Source: Bacillus solitudinis
GTDB taxonomy: Bacteria; Bacillota; Bacilli; Bacillales; Bacillaceae_D
Reading direction: 5' to 3'
Length of the DNA stretch: 64,000 nucleotides
Assembly (NCBI RefSeq): GCF_002797395.1
Contig: NZ_KZ454943.1
Location: 3,137,966-3,201,965, forward strand
Shown: one piece after another, positions 43,033-51,658 of the stretch
How positions within the stretch are numbered: the stretch's first letter is position 1
Layout: the number at the start of each line of letters is the position of its first letter
Notes under the pieces: model-generated
The model's input: the letters and a program-made list of their open reading frames with translations, nothing else
What the model was told of the DNA's origin: nothing
Database searches by the model: none
Translations under genes and position numbers: made by a program

Positions 43033-44262
43033 ATGCAAGCCCAAAAAGTTGAAGTAATCAAAGAAGAAACACAAGAAAAAACGATGTATCGAATTTTATT
43101 AATTATTGGTTTCGTTCATTTATTGAATGATACGATTCAAGCGCTAGTTCCTGCAATGTTTCCCGTCCTAGTAAATTCAATGGGATTGACATTTACGCAG
43201 CTTGGTTTAATAGCATTTGCCTTAAATGCAACAGCTTCTTTAATACAACCATTAGTGGGTCTTTATACCGATAAGAACCCAATGCCATATGCCTTGCCCA
43301 TTGGACTTTGCTTCACTTTTTTTGGTGTGCTTGGCATTGCGTATGCCCCGTCCTTTTGGTATGTTGTCGTTTCCGTCATGTTTATTGGAATCGGTTCGGC
43401 TACCTTTCATCCTGAAGGCTCAAGGGTTGCCTTCATGGCATCTGGTGGGCGTCGAGGTCTGGCTCAATCCATCTATCAAGTTGGGGGAAATGCGGGTCAA
43501 GCGTTAGCCCCGTTAATTACGGCGTTAGTTCTTGTTCCACTTGGACAATTTGGTGCAATTTGGTTTACCTTTGTTGCAGCGCTTGCCGTTGGGTTGCTAA
43601 TCTATATTGCAAAATGGTACGCACGACAAGAACGCCATATCGGAAAAAAACCTTCAAAAGCGAACCGGAGTAAAGGGGAATCCCATACTTATAAAAAGAA
43701 GATTCAATTTGCCATTTGTTTGTTAATTTTCTTAGTATTTGCACGATCTTGGTTCCATGCCGGTTTAACGAACTTTTACGCATTTTATATTATTCAGGAG
43801 TATGGCCTAACGATTTCGCAGTCACAAATTTATATATTCTTATTTCTCGCAGCAGGGGCTGTCGGAACGTTTTGTGGAGGCCCACTCGCAGACCGATTTG
43901 GGAAAAGAACCATTATCATGCTGTCGATGCTGGCCTCTGCACCGATTGCTTTGATTTTACCCCATGTCGGACCTGTGCTTGCCTATCCGCTAATTACGAT
44001 TGTCGGTTTCATCATTTTATCGAGCTTCTCGGTTTCAGTAGTTTATGCCCAAGATTTGGTCCCTGGAAAAATCGGAATGGTTTCAGGTCTTATCATTGGT
44101 TTAGCATTTGGGATGGGGGCTGTTGGTTCGGTTGCCTTAGGATGGTTTGCTGATTTATTCGGCCTAACAAATACAATGCTTCTAACGGTAGCTCTTCCTT
44201 TGATTGGAATCCTAACCTTCTTCTTACCTTCTGATCAAGCAGTAAAAGAAATGAATGCATAA
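43033..44262 (+). CDS. MFS efflux transporter, fosmidomycin-resistance (Fsr) type
   Basis: A 409-residue 12-helix MFS exporter. The first helix FVHLLNDTIQALVPAMFPVL and the motif FHPEGSRVAFMASGGRRGLAQS are distinctive of the Fsr subfamily; GGPLADRFGKR is the standard MFS loop in the second half. The ATG at 43033 follows AAAGGAAG; the long upstream open frame from 42907 overlaps a divergent small gene and lacks a ribosome binding site. It probably exports small toxic compounds; the drug range is unknown. Confidence 0.88.
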   Translation: MQAQKVEVIKEETQEKTMYRILLIIGFVHLLNDTIQALVPAMFPVLVNSMGLTFTQLGLIAFALNATASLIQPLVGLYTDKNPMPYALPIGLCFTFFGVLGIAYAPSFWYVVVSVMFIGIGSATFHPEGSRVAFMASGGRRGLAQSIYQVGGNAGQALAPLITALVLVPLGQFGAIWFTFVAALAVGLLIYIAKWYARQERHIGKKPSKANRSKGESHTYKKKIQFAICLLIFLVFARSWFHAGLTNFYAFYIIQEYGLTISQSQIYIFLFLAAGAVGTFCGGPLADRFGKRTIIMLSMLASAPIALILPHVGPVLAYPLITIVGFIILSSFSVSVVYAQDLVPGKIGMVSGLIIGLAFGMGAVGSVALGWFADLFGLTNTMLLTVALPLIGILTFFLPSDQAVKEMNA

Positions 44263-44323
44263 ATGAGGTAACCGAGCAGTTTAAAATCGTACCTTTTTCA
44301 TAGGCCTTCTTCAGCACTTTGGG

Positions 44324-44390
44324 CTTTTATCGGCAACTTTTGAGGAGTTTTCAGTAACTTTCGAGCCTTATCTGCAACTCCGAATGTGAA
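44324..44390. repeat. Degenerate tandem repeat in intergenic DNA
   Basis: Three related units of about 20-24 bases: CTTTTATCGGCAACTTTTGA, TTTTCAGTAACTTTCGAG and CTTATCTGCAACTCCGAA. The shared core is TTATCNGCAACTTT. It lies between the MFS and asnO genes with no ORF. Similar-looking intergenic repeats may be dispersed in the genome, which cannot be tested here. Confidence 0.5.
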
Positions 44391-44597
44391 CTCTTCTCTT
44401 TCCGCATTCGAGGCAACGCGTTTAATATGTTCCCTAGTGTCTGACTAAAACACGGAAGTTTCGAACAGCCACTATAAAAAAGTTGACACATCTACCTAAG
44501 TAGTTGAATACACATAGGTTATGAGTATGACCCTTCAGCGGGGCGAGTGAAAAACTAGAAAGAAATTAGAAAACTTCCCAAAAGGGGCTGAGAATAC

Positions 44598-46445
44598 ATG
44601 TGTGGCATAACAGGGTGGATTGACTGGAGAAAAGATTTACGAAAAGAAGAAGCACAAGTTCGGAAAATGGCAGATACCTTAAATCGTCGAGGGCCCGATG
44701 ACTTAAATGTATGGACTGCACAGCATGTAGGATTTGGTCACGCTCGATTAGTGGTCGTCGACCCAGAAGGTGGCGTTCAACCAATGAGTCGAACACATAA
44801 GGACAAAACATATACCATCGTTTATAACGGGGAGCTTTATAACACCGAGGACATTCGCAAAGAGCTTCTCGTACGTGGTCACGATTTTAATGGGCATTCT
44901 GATACAGAAGTGCTATTAAAATCATACATCGAATGGGGATATCAATGCCTTGAGAAGCTCAATGGCATTTTTGCATTTGCGATCTGGAACGATAAAGACG
45001 AAAGTTTGTTTATGGCGAGAGATCGCTTAGGCGTTAAACCTTTATTTTATACGGTTAAAAATGGCTGTTTAATGTTTGGTTCAGAACTAAAAGCACTTCT
45101 CGCTCATCGAGACATTGAACCGATTGTTGGTCAATCTGGTTTGTCTGAAATTATGGGCCTTAGTCCATCAAGAACACCGGGTCATGGTATCTATGAGGAT
45201 ATCAATGAATTACGACCGGCGCATGTATTGATTTATGATCGGAACGGGGCAAAAATTAGCCGATACTGGTCATTAAAATGTAAAAGGCATGAGCATACAA
45301 CCGAAGAAACAGCTCAATACATCCGTGAACTAATGGAGGATATCGTTGAGAGACAATTATTTGCCGATGTACCAGTAGGAATGTTCTTGTCTGGTGGAGT
45401 CGATTCAAGCGCATTAACAGCCTTAGCGGCAAGAGTGTACGAAAAGCAAGGCAAAGGACCCGTACGCAGTTATTCAGTTGATTACGATGAGAATGATAAA
45501 TATTTTAAAGCAAATGATTTTCAACCAAATGAAGATGCACCATGGATTAAGAAGATCTCAAAGGACTTAGGAACAATTCATTATAACGCCATTATTTCTA
45601 TTGATGAATTAGCAAACCAATTAAAAGAAGCGGTTCTCGTTCGTGATTTACCAGGTATGGCAGATATTGATTCGTCCTTACTATGGTTCTGTAAAAAAAT
45701 CAAAAAAGATGTCACAGTTGGTCTTTCAGGAGAATGCGCGGATGAGATTTTTGGCGGGTACCCTTGGTTCCATAAACCTGAAATCATGAATATTGATGGC
45801 TTTCCATGGATGCGTTCGATTGATGAACGTCAAGAACTGTTAAATGATAAATGGCAAGAGAAAATCAACTTAAAAAACTATGTCTATGGTCGTTACAAAG
45901 AAACGATTAGAGAAACACCACGCTTTGAAAGTGACAATCCAGAGGAAGCTAGACGTCGAGAAATCTCTTATTTAAATATGATATGGTTTATGACCAATTT
46001 GCTCGATCGAAAGGATCGAATGAGTATGGGAGCAAGTCTGGAAGTCCGTGTGCCATTCTCGGATCACCGCCTTGTCGAATATGTCTGGAATATTCCTTGG
46101 GAAATGAAGCAGTTAAATGGCAGAGAAAAGGGGATTTTGCGAAAAGCGATGGAAGGCTATCTCCCTAATGACGTTCTCTATCGTAAAAAAAGCCCGTACC
46201 CCAAAACCCATCACCCCAACTACACAGCAGCAGTCCAAAAAGGCATGCAAGATGTGTTAGCACAAAAAGATGCACCAATTTTTGAATTTATCAATAAAGA
46301 TAAGCTCCGAAAAATTGCCGAGAGCAACGGTCTAGCAACCGGAACCCCATATTTCGGTCAGCTGATGGCCGGACCACAGCTGCTTGCACACTTTATTCAA
46401 ATGGACTTTTGGATGAATGAGTATGGAGTGAAGATTAAAGAGTAG
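44598..46445 (+). CDS. asnO: Asparagine synthetase, glutamine-hydrolysing (AsnO-like)
   Basis: A 615-residue class B enzyme making asparagine from aspartate, glutamine and ATP. Catalytic Cys2 follows the start Met (MCGITGW), so the start is certain. The glutaminase domain (about 2-210) has LNRRGPDD and YNGELYN. The synthetase domain has pyrophosphate loop LSGGVDSS (about 265-272). Of the three B. subtilis paralogues, the length fits AsnO (YisO, about 614 residues), which is linked to sporulation; that choice is moderately sure. A promoter-like TTGACA at 44483-44488 with a weak TGAATA lies upstream. A terminator follows. Confidence 0.93.
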   Translation: MCGITGWIDWRKDLRKEEAQVRKMADTLNRRGPDDLNVWTAQHVGFGHARLVVVDPEGGVQPMSRTHKDKTYTIVYNGELYNTEDIRKELLVRGHDFNGHSDTEVLLKSYIEWGYQCLEKLNGIFAFAIWNDKDESLFMARDRLGVKPLFYTVKNGCLMFGSELKALLAHRDIEPIVGQSGLSEIMGLSPSRTPGHGIYEDINELRPAHVLIYDRNGAKISRYWSLKCKRHEHTTEETAQYIRELMEDIVERQLFADVPVGMFLSGGVDSSALTALAARVYEKQGKGPVRSYSVDYDENDKYFKANDFQPNEDAPWIKKISKDLGTIHYNAIISIDELANQLKEAVLVRDLPGMADIDSSLLWFCKKIKKDVTVGLSGECADEIFGGYPWFHKPEIMNIDGFPWMRSIDERQELLNDKWQEKINLKNYVYGRYKETIRETPRFESDNPEEARRREISYLNMIWFMTNLLDRKDRMSMGASLEVRVPFSDHRLVEYVWNIPWEMKQLNGREKGILRKAMEGYLPNDVLYRKKSPYPKTHHPNYTAAVQKGMQDVLAQKDAPIFEFINKDKLRKIAESNGLATGTPYFGQLMAGPQLLAHFIQMDFWMNEYGVKIKE

Positions 46446-46453
46446 GAATGAAG

Positions 46454-46483
46454 CATCCTCATAAAAAGTGAGGGTGTTTTTTT
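46454..46483 (+). terminator. Rho-independent terminator after asnO
   Basis: CATCCTCA (46454-46461) pairs with TGAGGGTG (46469-46476) with one G-U, followed by seven T. Confidence 0.85.
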
Positions 46484-46681
46484 GATGTGAAAGAGTCCAC
46501 CTCTTAAGGTTTAATATAGAGAAAAAAATTAATAAGTAACAGGAAATTATTAGAGGTAAATGGGGTTGTTGACAAAAGAATACGCACTAAGAAAAGGCAG
46601 AGGCGGGTCATCTAGTGATGATGTATGAAGCTTTGGCCTCATCAAGCATCCTAAAAAACAACTACCTAACTAAGTAAGAAA

Positions 46682-46710
46682 AACGAGGCCTCTTTAACAG
46701 AGGTCTCGTT
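46682..46710 (-). terminator. Hairpin downstream of the Asn-rich gene
   Basis: AACGAGGCCTCT (46682-46693) pairs with AGAGGTCTCGTT (46699-46710) with one wobble. On the minus strand it lies beyond the Asn-rich gene's stop and is followed by TTTTTC. The 200 bases between it and asnO show nothing else. Confidence 0.6.
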
Positions 46711-46777
46711 GGTTACTGGGAGAGAAGTTTTAGAAAGTGGCATCCCGCATTTTTTCAGTGTGGGTATGCAGGGCTTC

Positions 46778-46963
46778 TTAACAGTTATTATTATTGTTGT
46801 TGTTGTTGTTGTTACGGTTGTTACGATTGTTGAGGTTTTGAGCGTCATTTTCATTTGCAAGTTCAACGTTTGCATTATCAACGTTTAATTCTTGATTTGT
46901 GTTATTGTTACGATTGTTACGGTTTGCAGCATTATTGTTATTGTTATTGTTATTATTAGCCAT
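46778..46963 (-). CDS. Asn-rich small protein
   Basis: A 61-residue protein in which well over half of the residues are Asn: MANNNNNN at the start, blocks of NRNNRNNN, a short mixed centre (QELNVDNANVELANENDAQ) and a poly-Asn end closing with Cys. GGGAGGTGAT upstream of the ATG is an excellent ribosome binding site, so it is translated despite low complexity. The DNA is an AAY repeat tract prone to slippage. Resemblance to hydrophilic spore-associated proteins is only in composition; function unknown. Compare the Gln/Asn-rich protein at 57112. Confidence 0.75.
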   Translation of the reverse strand: MANNNNNNNNNAANRNNRNNNTNQELNVDNANVELANENDAQNLNNRNNRNNNNNNNNNNC

Positions 46964-47112
46964 ATGTATCACCTCCCTAAAAATTAATTTGCCCAAAACT
47001 TAAAGTTTGCATACTAGGCTTTTTATAAAATGGGGAGGTTTAAATTAAAGCCAAATGGTCATATCGCTCTTAAAGTTAGTATAAATTTCTCTTCCCTCAA
47101 AGAAAAGTTCCA

Positions 47113-47814
47113 TCAGTGTAAAACATCATTCTTGATGTCAACATACAATGTACCGTCCTTTTGAACCTCTGCGTAAAAAACATCAGAAATTGATTTAATA
47201 TCGGCTTTTTGTAATTGTTGTTCCAACCACTGTGCGTCAAGATTTAACTTTTCTAAATTCGAGGTAATAACTAAACCGTCTGTTATAACTTCAGTAGAAA
47301 TAGGGTAAATGTTTGATTTGATTTGTTTTCTTTTCAGGTCAGATTTAGTTAGAGATTGTTGAGGTTCCTTTTTCATAACAGATAAGTTTCCATCCGTTTC
47401 AAAAATTGCATAGTCAACTTCAGAAAAAGAAAACACGTTCTTTTGTCTTAATAAAGCATTTAAAGCGTCTATATCTAGACGCACTTTACGAAGTTCATGT
47501 TCCATTATTTTTCCTTTTTTTATAAGGATTCTTGGTTGTCCTTCTATAATATCACGGGCCTTTTTAGACTTTATGTCAATAAACCCCAATAAAATTGTAA
47601 TTGTTGTCCACCCCACTAAAGCTAAGATGCCATTTCGAATACTTACACTTGAGTCCATTACTAGGACGGCAGTAATTGCCCCTATTGTAATCCCAGAAAC
47701 ATAATTAAAAAAGGTCATTTGTGAAAGTTCTTTTCTACCCATAATTCTAGTTAAGGTTAATAAAGTTATAAAAGCTATAACGACCCTTAGTGCTAACTCT
47801 AATACCGTCATCAA
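47113..47814 (-). CDS. DUF421 (YetF-like) membrane protein
   Basis: A 233-residue protein with three membrane helices (about 1-75; LTRIMGRKELSQMTFFNYVSG between the first two) and a cytoplasmic two-domain tail (IKKGKIMEHELRKVRLDIDAL, FSEVDYAIFETDGNLSV), all typical of DUF421/YetF. Members form dimeric assemblies in spore-former membranes; some spore relatives affect germination, but no general role is settled. It is divergently oriented to a second DUF421 gene 295 bases away, a gap in which nothing else was recognised. Confidence 0.88.
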   Translation of the reverse strand: MMTVLELALRVVIAFITLLTLTRIMGRKELSQMTFFNYVSGITIGAITAVLVMDSSVSIRNGILALVGWTTITILLGFIDIKSKKARDIIEGQPRILIKKGKIMEHELRKVRLDIDALNALLRQKNVFSFSEVDYAIFETDGNLSVMKKEPQQSLTKSDLKRKQIKSNIYPISTEVITDGLVITSNLEKLNLDAQWLEQQLQKADIKSISDVFYAEVQKDGTLYVDIKNDVLH

Positions 47815-48108
47815 ATAACCTCCTTAATTTAAGCAAATTAACAAAAATGGCTTTTTCTATTATTTAGCTTTTAGGAATAATTATTCGCTCATAACTTTCT
47901 CCTACCAACCAGGCGTAATCTTTGAAAAAGGATTAGCGCTTTATTTGTATTTGGACCAAATTATTTAAAAGAATAAGCTTATATTAAGTTTGGATAGATG
48001 TTTTCTAAAGCTATAAAGATGAGTCATCCTACATATATAAATTAACTTTAGTTAAAGATAATGGTAGAAAAAAGTAGCCGTAGAAAGCTTTGGAAGGAGG
48101 GCTTTGAC

Positions 48109-48720
48109 ATGGATTTACATTTTATATGGAAAGCTGTTGTTATTGTTATTGGTGGGGTCCTTATTTTACGATTGGCTGGAAGAAAATCGATTTCGCAACT
48201 GACCGTTGCTCAGACCGTTATGATGGTTGCCGTTGGTTCATTGATTATTCAGCCTGTGGGCGACAGAAATATTTGGGTTACTTTACTAATTACACTTTTA
48301 CTTGTGCTTACCCTCATTTTTATTGAGTATATCGTATTGAAATTTGACAAGCTCGAACGTTTTTTTTACAGCAAATCGATCATTGTGGTAGAGAATGGTC
48401 AGATTAATGAAAGGAATTTAAAAAAATTACGTTTAACCGTGGATATGCTTGAAGTACGTTTGAGACAACAAAGTATTCAAAGGATTAGTGATTTACAATG
48501 GGCTACCATAGAATCAAATGGACAATTAGGTTACATGCTAAAAATGGAAAAGCAATCCGCTACTAAAGAAGATATTCAGATGCTGATATCACAAATTCAA
48601 GCGAACATGCTTAATAAACCTGTCCAAACACCAGTTGCTAAGTCACCTGTTTCAGAAAATATATTTAAAGAGGTTAAACATAATAAGCACATAGAAGAAC
48701 CTCCAGAACATTTGAAGTGA
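48109..48720 (+). CDS. DUF421 membrane protein, second copy
   Basis: A 203-residue member of the same family as the divergent neighbour: LRLAGRKSISQLTVAQTVMM between helices, VVENGQINERNLKKLRLTVDML and ISDLQWATIESNGQLGYML in the tail. The ATG at 48109 follows AAGGAGG; the ATG at 48061 has no ribosome binding site. Its stop is 10 bases from the CLC transporter start, so the two are co-transcribed, which hints at a shared envelope or ion role. Confidence 0.88.
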   Translation: MDLHFIWKAVVIVIGGVLILRLAGRKSISQLTVAQTVMMVAVGSLIIQPVGDRNIWVTLLITLLLVLTLIFIEYIVLKFDKLERFFYSKSIIVVENGQINERNLKKLRLTVDMLEVRLRQQSIQRISDLQWATIESNGQLGYMLKMEKQSATKEDIQMLISQIQANMLNKPVQTPVAKSPVSENIFKEVKHNKHIEEPPEHLK

Positions 48721-48730
48721 GGAGAGTAGA

Positions 48731-50020
48731 ATGAAAGCAAATCACAAATATAAAACTTTAATTATAACCCTTTCCAAATGGATATTTTTTGGGGGGATTA
48801 TTGGCGTAATCATTGGATCCACAACGGCCTTCTTGTTAAATACAAACGATTATCTAGGAGAAGTTCGAGAAAGTAATTCACTGCTCATTCTTTTACTACC
48901 TTTGGGCGGCATAGTCGTAGGCTATATATATATGAACTACGGCAAGAACGCTGGAAACGACTCTGCTAAAGGAAATAATCTCGTTATAGAGGGGATTCAT
49001 GGTAAATCTAAAGTGCTGCGGAGAATGGGACCTATCATCTATTTAGGAACATTTATCACAGTCCTTTTAGGCGGGTCAACTGGAAGAGAAGGGGCAGCCG
49101 TACAAATGGGAGGGAGTGTAGCGGAAGCTTTAAACCAGTTCTTTAAAGTAAACTTAATCGATACAAAAATTTTACTAATGAGTGGAATAAGTGCTGGATT
49201 TGGAGCAGCCTTTGGTACACCTATTACGGGAGCTATTTTTGGAATGGAAATGGTCGCTTTAGGGAAGATGAAATACGAAGCATTTGTCCCTTGTCTTGTA
49301 GCAAGCTATCTCGGTCATTATGTGACCACGGCCTGGGGAATTAAACATGAAGAATTTATTATACAAACTTTGCCGGGACTCTCAGTCATTTCGTATACAA
49401 AAGTTATTCTGCTGTCCGTTATTTTTAGCCTTGTAAGTGTTTTATATTGCCAATTAAGACATGGTATACAAAGGGTTTCTGAAAAATATTTAAAGAAAAA
49501 CCATATGTTAAGAGCCTTTGTTGGGGGAATCATCATAGTAGCATTAACATTTTTAGTTGGTTCACAAGATTATAATGGTCGTGGTTTAGATTTACTTGAA
49601 CAATCTTTTAAAGAAGATGTTCCTCCCTTTGCTTTTCTAGCCAAGCTGATATTTACAGCGATTACACTTGGAACTGGCTTTGTAGGTGGAGAGGCCATTC
49701 CACTATTTTTCATGGGCGCAACCTTAGGAAATACTTTATATCACTTCATTGATTTACCAATGTCCTTCCTTGCTGCTTTAGGATTAATTGCTACATTTTG
49801 TGGTGGTGCCAATACTCCAATATCAGCCTTTCTATTAGCGCTTGAAATGTTTGACGGAAAAGGAGTTGAGTTTTTTTTTGTAGCATGTCTAACCAGTTAT
49901 ATCTTTTCAGGACATCACGGACTTTGGCCTTCTCAAACAATATATGAGCCAAAGAGCAGATTATATAGTATTGATAACGAAGAATCGATTGGATCCATTG
50001 AAAAAAAGAAAAAACGTTAG
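48731..50020 (+). CDS. CLC-family anion transporter (CLC-F-like)
   Basis: A 429-residue CLC channel/antiporter with about ten to eleven hydrophobic segments. The gating-glutamate motif reads GGSTGREGAAVQMGGSVAE (about 116-134), preceded by KGNNLVIEGIHG, and near the C-terminus FCGGANTPISAFLLALE. GREG-VQMG with GNNL is reminiscent of fluoride-exporting CLC-F proteins rather than classic chloride GREGP types, but no fluoride riboswitch was seen upstream. GGAGAGTAG precedes the ATG. Family is certain; ion preference is inference. Confidence 0.88.
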   Translation: MKANHKYKTLIITLSKWIFFGGIIGVIIGSTTAFLLNTNDYLGEVRESNSLLILLLPLGGIVVGYIYMNYGKNAGNDSAKGNNLVIEGIHGKSKVLRRMGPIIYLGTFITVLLGGSTGREGAAVQMGGSVAEALNQFFKVNLIDTKILLMSGISAGFGAAFGTPITGAIFGMEMVALGKMKYEAFVPCLVASYLGHYVTTAWGIKHEEFIIQTLPGLSVISYTKVILLSVIFSLVSVLYCQLRHGIQRVSEKYLKKNHMLRAFVGGIIIVALTFLVGSQDYNGRGLDLLEQSFKEDVPPFAFLAKLIFTAITLGTGFVGGEAIPLFFMGATLGNTLYHFIDLPMSFLAALGLIATFCGGANTPISAFLLALEMFDGKGVEFFFVACLTSYIFSGHHGLWPSQTIYEPKSRLYSIDNEESIGSIEKKKKR

Positions 50021-50135
50021 AAGAATATCACTGCAAGAAATAATGTTAGCGCTAGACGTGAAGTACATCCATAAAGGCATAAAAAGTGTATACTTACCAA
50101 ATAAACTCTTTTTAAAAAAGTAAGGGGGATCTGTA

Positions 50136-51002
50136 GTGGAAATGAAACCTAAGGCAATTTTCTTAGATATGGATGGTACGATATTAAATCATTACAATAA
50201 GGTAAGTATACATACAAAAAAAATTATTGATGACTTACGAATACAGGGAATATTTGTTTTTATCGCTACAGGTAGATCGGTTGAGGAAATAGAGGGAGTC
50301 GTACCCGATGGCTTTGAAGTGGATGGGCTAATTACTTCAAATGGGATGGCTGGATATGTAGGGCAAGAAGTAGTATTTGAACACTCACTTACGCTCGACT
50401 TGGTAGAAACCATTATTGAAAAAGCTAGCAAAAACAAAGTGTATTATGAACTTTTCCCATATGGAAGGTCTCGCATTACATTAAAGAAAGATAAACAATA
50501 TGTTGAAGAAGAAATTAGCGATCCAAAGCCAGACAATGTTGGAATTAATGAGTGGCTTTCACGTAAACAAGCGATTCAAGAGGAAATTGTTTGGAAGGAT
50601 AACATAGAAGGAACCAAGTTCTCGAAATTTTATTTCTTTGCTAGAACGAAAGAACATATCAACAGATGGAAAAATGAGCTTGATCAACTAAAGAAAGAAA
50701 TGGATTTTACTACTTCTACATCTTCTGAGCATAATGTCGAAGTAATGGTTGCGAATGTGAACAAAGCAACAGGAATTAAACAGATGCTCAGGAGGTTTAA
50801 TTTATCGGAGGATGAAACTCTGGCTATTGGTGATAGTAACAATGATTTGCCGATGTTACAGTTTGTTCGTTATGCAGTGGCTATGAAGAATGCACCAGAC
50901 CATATTAAAGAAATTGTTGATGACGTAACGGAATTTACATGTGATGAAGACGGAGTGTACCATTATCTTAAATCTAAATTAAAAATCACTTCAAGGCATT
51001 AG
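50136..51002 (+). CDS. HAD-superfamily phosphatase, Cof type
   Basis: A 288-residue Cof/YbiV-like HAD hydrolase. Motif I is FLDMDGTIL (nucleophile about Asp11, acid/base Asp13), motif II FIATGRS, and the last motif AIGDSNNDLPML near 230. The large C2-type cap lies between. GTG at 50136 is best spaced from AAGGGGG (50122-50128). Such enzymes dephosphorylate small sugar phosphates or cofactors such as FMN or PLP; the specific substrate is unknown. Confidence 0.9.
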   Translation: MEMKPKAIFLDMDGTILNHYNKVSIHTKKIIDDLRIQGIFVFIATGRSVEEIEGVVPDGFEVDGLITSNGMAGYVGQEVVFEHSLTLDLVETIIEKASKNKVYYELFPYGRSRITLKKDKQYVEEEISDPKPDNVGINEWLSRKQAIQEEIVWKDNIEGTKFSKFYFFARTKEHINRWKNELDQLKKEMDFTTSTSSEHNVEVMVANVNKATGIKQMLRRFNLSEDETLAIGDSNNDLPMLQFVRYAVAMKNAPDHIKEIVDDVTEFTCDEDGVYHYLKSKLKITSRH

Positions 51003-51109
51003 AGACAAGATTAGAAGTACCTTTTCACCAAAGTCTAAGATTAGCTGAAAATGGAGAGAATACTAAAGGGGAAGTATTTTCTTACTTCCGTCCTAAAGGA
51101 GGAATTATC

Positions 51110-51577
51110 TTGGGAACGATGTTGAAGGTCGGCGATATGGCCCCTGAATTTTCGTTAACTGCGACGACAAAAGAAAAAATCGCATTATCTGATTATCGTG
51201 GGGAAAAGAGTATTGTAGTGGCTTTTTATGGAATGGACTTTACACCTGGCTGAATCAAAGAAATTGCCTCTTGGAAAGAGGATTACAAAAGATTTGGAGA
51301 ATTAGGTGCTGAAGTACTGGCCATTAGCGTGGATCACATCCACTCTCATCATGTCTTTGCAGCAAGCATGGGAAGATTGCCTTATCCCTTATTGTCAGAT
51401 TGGCTTAAACAAACAGTGAAATGCTACAACGTGTTTAATGAAAAAGGCGAAACTGCATACCGTTCTGTCTTTGTGGTGAATAAAGAGGGAATCATTACTT
51501 TCTTAAACACCTCATTTAAAGCTGATAAAAAAGAAGATTATGAGGCGGTTTTTAGTGAGCTTGAAAGGTTAGTTTGA
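51110..51577 (+). CDS. Peroxiredoxin-like protein with in-frame UGA at the peroxidatic position (candidate selenoprotein)
   Basis: Read through one TGA, this is a complete 155-residue AhpC/TSA-type thioredoxin-fold protein. TTG at 51110 follows AAAGGAGG (51095-51102) with 7-base spacing; an ATG at 51119 is less well spaced. It begins LKVGDMAPEFSL and reaches FYGMDFTPG, then TGA (51251-51253, codon 48), then IKEIASWKEDY. In this family the residue after DFTPG is the peroxidatic cysteine, so UGA stands exactly for Cys or Sec. The rest is intact to a normal stop and terminator. A hairpin resembling a bacterial SECIS starts 14 bases after the TGA. The alternative is a Cys-to-stop mutation in a dying gene. 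No sel genes are in the window. Confidence 0.7.
51267..51281 (+). promoter_or_regulatory. Possible bacterial SECIS hairpin
   Basis: CCTCTT (51267-51272) pairs perfectly with AAGAGG (51276-51281); the apical loop is GGA (or TGGAA if the last pair opens). The loop begins 19 bases after the in-frame TGA. Bacterial SECIS elements are short hairpins in this distance range with a guanine among the first two loop bases, and both criteria are met. Recognition by SelB cannot be judged by eye. Confidence 0.5.
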
Positions 51578-51607
51578 GAAAGACCCTCTTGAAAAGAGGG
51601 TCTTTCT
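51577..51607. terminator. Terminator between peroxiredoxin and siderophore genes
   Basis: 14-bp perfect stem AGAAAGACCCTCTT (51577-51590) with AAGAGGGTCTTTCT (51594-51607), GAA loop; it lies between convergent genes. Confidence 0.8.
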
Positions 51608-51658
51608 GATGTAGTCGACTGGTATACAAAAGAGAGGTATTTCAATGGCCTCGGTATT

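Noticed and set aside
46666-46881. Thr/Ile-rich frame overlapping the Asn-rich gene
   Set aside because: It is the frame-shifted reading of the AAY repeat and has no start signal.
46778-46963. CRISPR-like or microsatellite array
   Set aside because: The repeats are trinucleotide codons of a translated gene with no spacers.
47815-48108. Fluoride riboswitch before the DUF421-CLC operon
   Set aside because: The conserved fluoride-riboswitch core could not be found in this gap.
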